Shown piece after piece: positions 6,101-6,790 of a stretch of DNA of 6,790 bases. Positions within the stretch are counted from its first letter, which is position 1, and every line of letters begins with the position of its first letter. The translations under genes and the position numbers were made by a program. The DNA is taken from NCBI GenBank assembly GCA_026014845.1, contig JAOZHM010000100.1:1-6790 (forward strand). The letters are read 5' to 3'. Source of the stretch: Candidatus Bathyarchaeota archaeon. GTDB taxonomy: Archaea > Thermoproteota > Bathyarchaeia > Bathyarchaeales > Bathycorpusculaceae. The notes beneath the pieces were generated by a model. It was not told where the DNA came from and searched no databases. It saw only the letters and a program-made list of their open reading frames with translations.

Positions 6101-6245
6101 GTGCAGGCCTCCTAACCTTCCAATGTTCTATCAATTCCATTATCACGTCATCGAAGCTTCTCTCCTTTCCATCGGAAGCCATAAGCTGCCCCTTGATTTT
6201 TCTAAGCTCAGTTTGCGTTTCTTCTGTGATTGATATAGTTGTCAT
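6090..6245 (-). CDS. Small VapB-like antitoxin / DNA-binding protein
   Basis: 51 aa from ATG 6245, reading MTTISITEETQTELRKIKG and then RSFDDVIMELIEHWK. The N-terminal TTISITEET β-strand and turn, the helix (ELRKIKGQL), and the S(F/Y)DDVI-x-LIE block are the pattern of archaeal VapB-type antitoxins, small dimeric regulators that bind their own operator and neutralise a toxin. The frame continues upstream to an ATG at 6311, but the extra residues do not resemble the family and span the TATA-like box at 6279-6285, so 6245 is preferred. The upstream SD is weak, so near-leaderless translation is possible. No PIN toxin follows, only a coupled 27-aa ORF, so this could be an orphan antitoxin or the remnant of a pair. 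The family call is by pattern only. Confidence 0.65.
   Translation of the reverse strand: MTTISITEETQTELRKIKGQLMASDGKERSFDDVIMELIEHWKVRRPAHEC
6108..6113 (-). promoter_or_regulatory. Perfect Shine-Dalgarno before the 27-aa ORF
   Basis: AGGAGG lies inside the antitoxin-like reading frame, seven bases before the ATG at 6100. It is the best match to the archaeal anti-SD in the window and the main reason for believing the short ORF is, or was, translated. Confidence 0.55.
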
Positions 6246-6278
6246 AGCAGCCACGATTGATATAGACTCCATAGATAC

Positions 6279-6285
6279 TATATAT
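6279..6285 (-). promoter_or_regulatory. TATA-like box for the antitoxin-like gene
   Basis: The minus strand reads ATATATA centred about 37 bases before the ATG at 6245, leaving a leader of roughly 10 nt. This spacing argues against the longer reading frame from 6311. Confidence 0.45.
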
Positions 6286-6358
6286 GTTTTGTTGAAACAT
6301 GGTGAACACACTCATTATGGAGAAAACACAAGAAAAAGCTGCACGATTCCTCTTTCTA

Positions 6359-6415
6359 GGACGGACTGATGCGTTGATAGCGTGGAGGCTTCAGGTTCAT
6401 ATCCGCCCGGTCCGC
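6359..6415 (+). pseudogene. Decayed tRNA-like remnant
   Basis: The stretch starts GGACGGA and ends CCGGTCC-GCA, like acceptor strands, but only five of seven pairs form. Between them are an anticodon-arm-like segment (ATGCG-TTGATAG-CGTGG, loop reading GAT, Ile-like) and a T-loop-like GGTTCATATCC. The D-arm is missing, the T-stem keeps only two pairs, and the conserved A58 of the T-loop is T. Segments such as GCGTGGAGG align with the intact tRNA-Ala (TCGTGGAGG). No TATA box stands at tRNA distance. It is best read as a dead tRNA or an old integration-site copy; a short structured RNA of other origin is not excluded. Confidence 0.5.
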
Positions 6416-6438
6416 AAAGCCACTTTAGGAGAGACTAA

Positions 6439-6721
6439 TTATTGAGGTTTGTGTTTGTATACGATGTTTTGGTCTATTATTATCAATGTGGCTTCGGGTT
6501 TTCTTGTTAAGATTATTGGTTTCGCTAGGATTTCCCCATTTCCGGACAAGACAATGCGAATAACAGTAACAATATTAGGCATGTACGAATGCCCTAAATG
6601 CCCCAAAAAATAAAAGCGTTCAGCGTTAGAATTAACGATGTAAACGCCACGTTACGGGAGTAACGTCAACGTCTGAAGAAGAGAAAGCACTAGATTTTAC
6701 ATGTCGGTTCCACCAAGAAAC
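6439..6721 (-). pseudogene. Unrecognised protein-gene remnant, one frameshift, no 5' end
   Basis: From TAA 6439 the minus-strand frame is open for 70 codons back to 6651 and reads like the C-terminus of a β-rich protein (VYIVNSNAERFYFLGHLGHS, then NIVTVIRIVLSGNGEILAKP and TLIIIDQNIVYKHKPQ). It has no ATG near its beginning; internal starts are TTG 6606 and ATG 6582, the latter giving 47 aa without a good SD. A neighbouring frame continues upstream through SWWNRHVKSSAFSSSDVDV and then TPVTW and joins with a one-base shift near 6650, at a perfect hairpin. Together about 90 residues make sense, ending where the tRNA-Thr sequence begins. I infer a 5'-truncated, frameshifted gene. A real 47-55 aa gene or a base-call error are alternatives. 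No family recognised. Confidence 0.4.
6649..6666. repeat. 7-bp perfect hairpin with GGGA loop
   Basis: ACGTTAC and GTAACGT are perfect inverted repeats around GGGA, a tetraloop of the GNRA class when read on the plus strand. It sits at the frameshift point of the surrounding gene remnant. No T-run follows it in either direction, so it is not a typical terminator. Confidence 0.5.
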
Positions 6722-6790
6722 AGGCGTGCGCGGTTGGGCATCGCCTTGGTAAGGCGGCGGTCGCGGGTTCAAATCCCGCCCGAGGCTCCA
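6721..6790 (+). tRNA. tRNA-Thr (anticodon GGT), 5' acceptor strand missing
   Basis: The 3' two thirds are perfect: anticodon stem TCGCC/GGCGG (6741-6757) with loop TTGGTAA and anticodon GGT at 6748-6750, variable CGGTC, T-arm GCGGG-TTCAAAT-CCCGC (6763-6779), acceptor 3' strand CCGAGGC, discriminator T73 (typical of archaeal tRNA-Thr) and an encoded CCA ending exactly at the last base. The partner strand should be GCCTCGG or GCCTTGG followed by TA and a D-stem such as GCTC. Instead the sequence before the anticodon stem is CAGGCGTGCGCGGTTGGGCA. GGTTGGGC could serve as the D-loop end and 3' D-stem, but nothing upstream pairs with CCGAGGC. So it is a 3' portion: an att-site copy, the 3' half of a split gene, or an assembly join. 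GCCTTGG within the anticodon arm could pair with the acceptor only by destroying that arm. Confidence 0.75.

Noticed and set aside
6246..6311. N-terminal extension of the antitoxin-like gene to ATG 6311
   Set aside because: The extra residues do not fit the family and the TATA-like box lies inside them.
6745..6786. Alternative fold pairing GCCTTGG with the acceptor CCGAGGC as a minimal armless tRNA
   Set aside because: It would destroy a perfect anticodon arm with a threonine anticodon; the match arises because the anticodon arm happens to contain GCCTTGG.
1..6790. CRISPR arrays, transposase or integrase genes
   Set aside because: No regularly spaced repeats and no recombinase or transposase motifs were found on either strand, so integration is inferred only from tRNA fragments and broken genes.

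Overview
The window reads as archaeal chromosomal DNA. The evidence is archaeal/eukaryal-type ribosomal proteins uS12 and uS7, a DRG-type GTPase with a TGS domain, a stand-alone JAMM protease, a short lipoate ligase, and TATA-box promoters at archaeal spacing in front of genes and a tRNA. Shine-Dalgarno sites (GAGGA, GGAG, AGGAGG) fit the archaeal anti-SD. Style and gene content would suit a member of the Bathyarchaeia or a related uncultured TACK lineage, but that placement is inference. The window opens inside a gene and closes exactly on the CCA of a tRNA, so it may be a contig bounded by assembly breaks.

Positions 1-4608 are compact housekeeping DNA. They hold the C-terminal two thirds of a DRG-like GTPase (+), a convergent uS12-uS7 operon (-), a JAMM metalloprotease (-), a divergently transcribed lipoate-protein ligase (+), and a complete cysteinyl-tRNA synthetase (-) convergent with the ligase. 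The genes are only 5 to about 100 bp apart. uS12-uS7 lacks its usual archaeal partners (NusA and L30e before it, elongation factor after it). The JAMM, lipoate and cysteine genes share a loose sulfur/ubiquitin-like-protein theme, but nothing in the sequence proves a joint pathway.

Positions 4609-6790 differ: lower coding density, small or broken genes and tRNA sequence. In order there is a small gene that reads well only if two frameshifts are allowed (about 4791-5077, -), an unrecognised 184-aa coiled-coil protein (-), and an intact tRNA-Ala(GGC) with its own promoter (+). These are followed by a VapB-like antitoxin with a coupled 27-aa ORF behind a perfect Shine-Dalgarno (-), a decayed tRNA-like remnant (+), and a frameshifted gene remnant (about 6439-6721, -). 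That remnant runs up to a tRNA-Thr(GGT) whose 3' two thirds are perfect but whose 5' acceptor strand is absent.

This right-hand part looks like a tRNA-associated accessory or integration region. The most interesting signal is the tRNA-Thr lacking its 5' part. It could be an attachment-site copy left by an integrated element, the 3' half of a split tRNA, or an assembly join at a T-arm repeat shared with tRNA-Ala. No complete, clearly new multi-gene system is visible.
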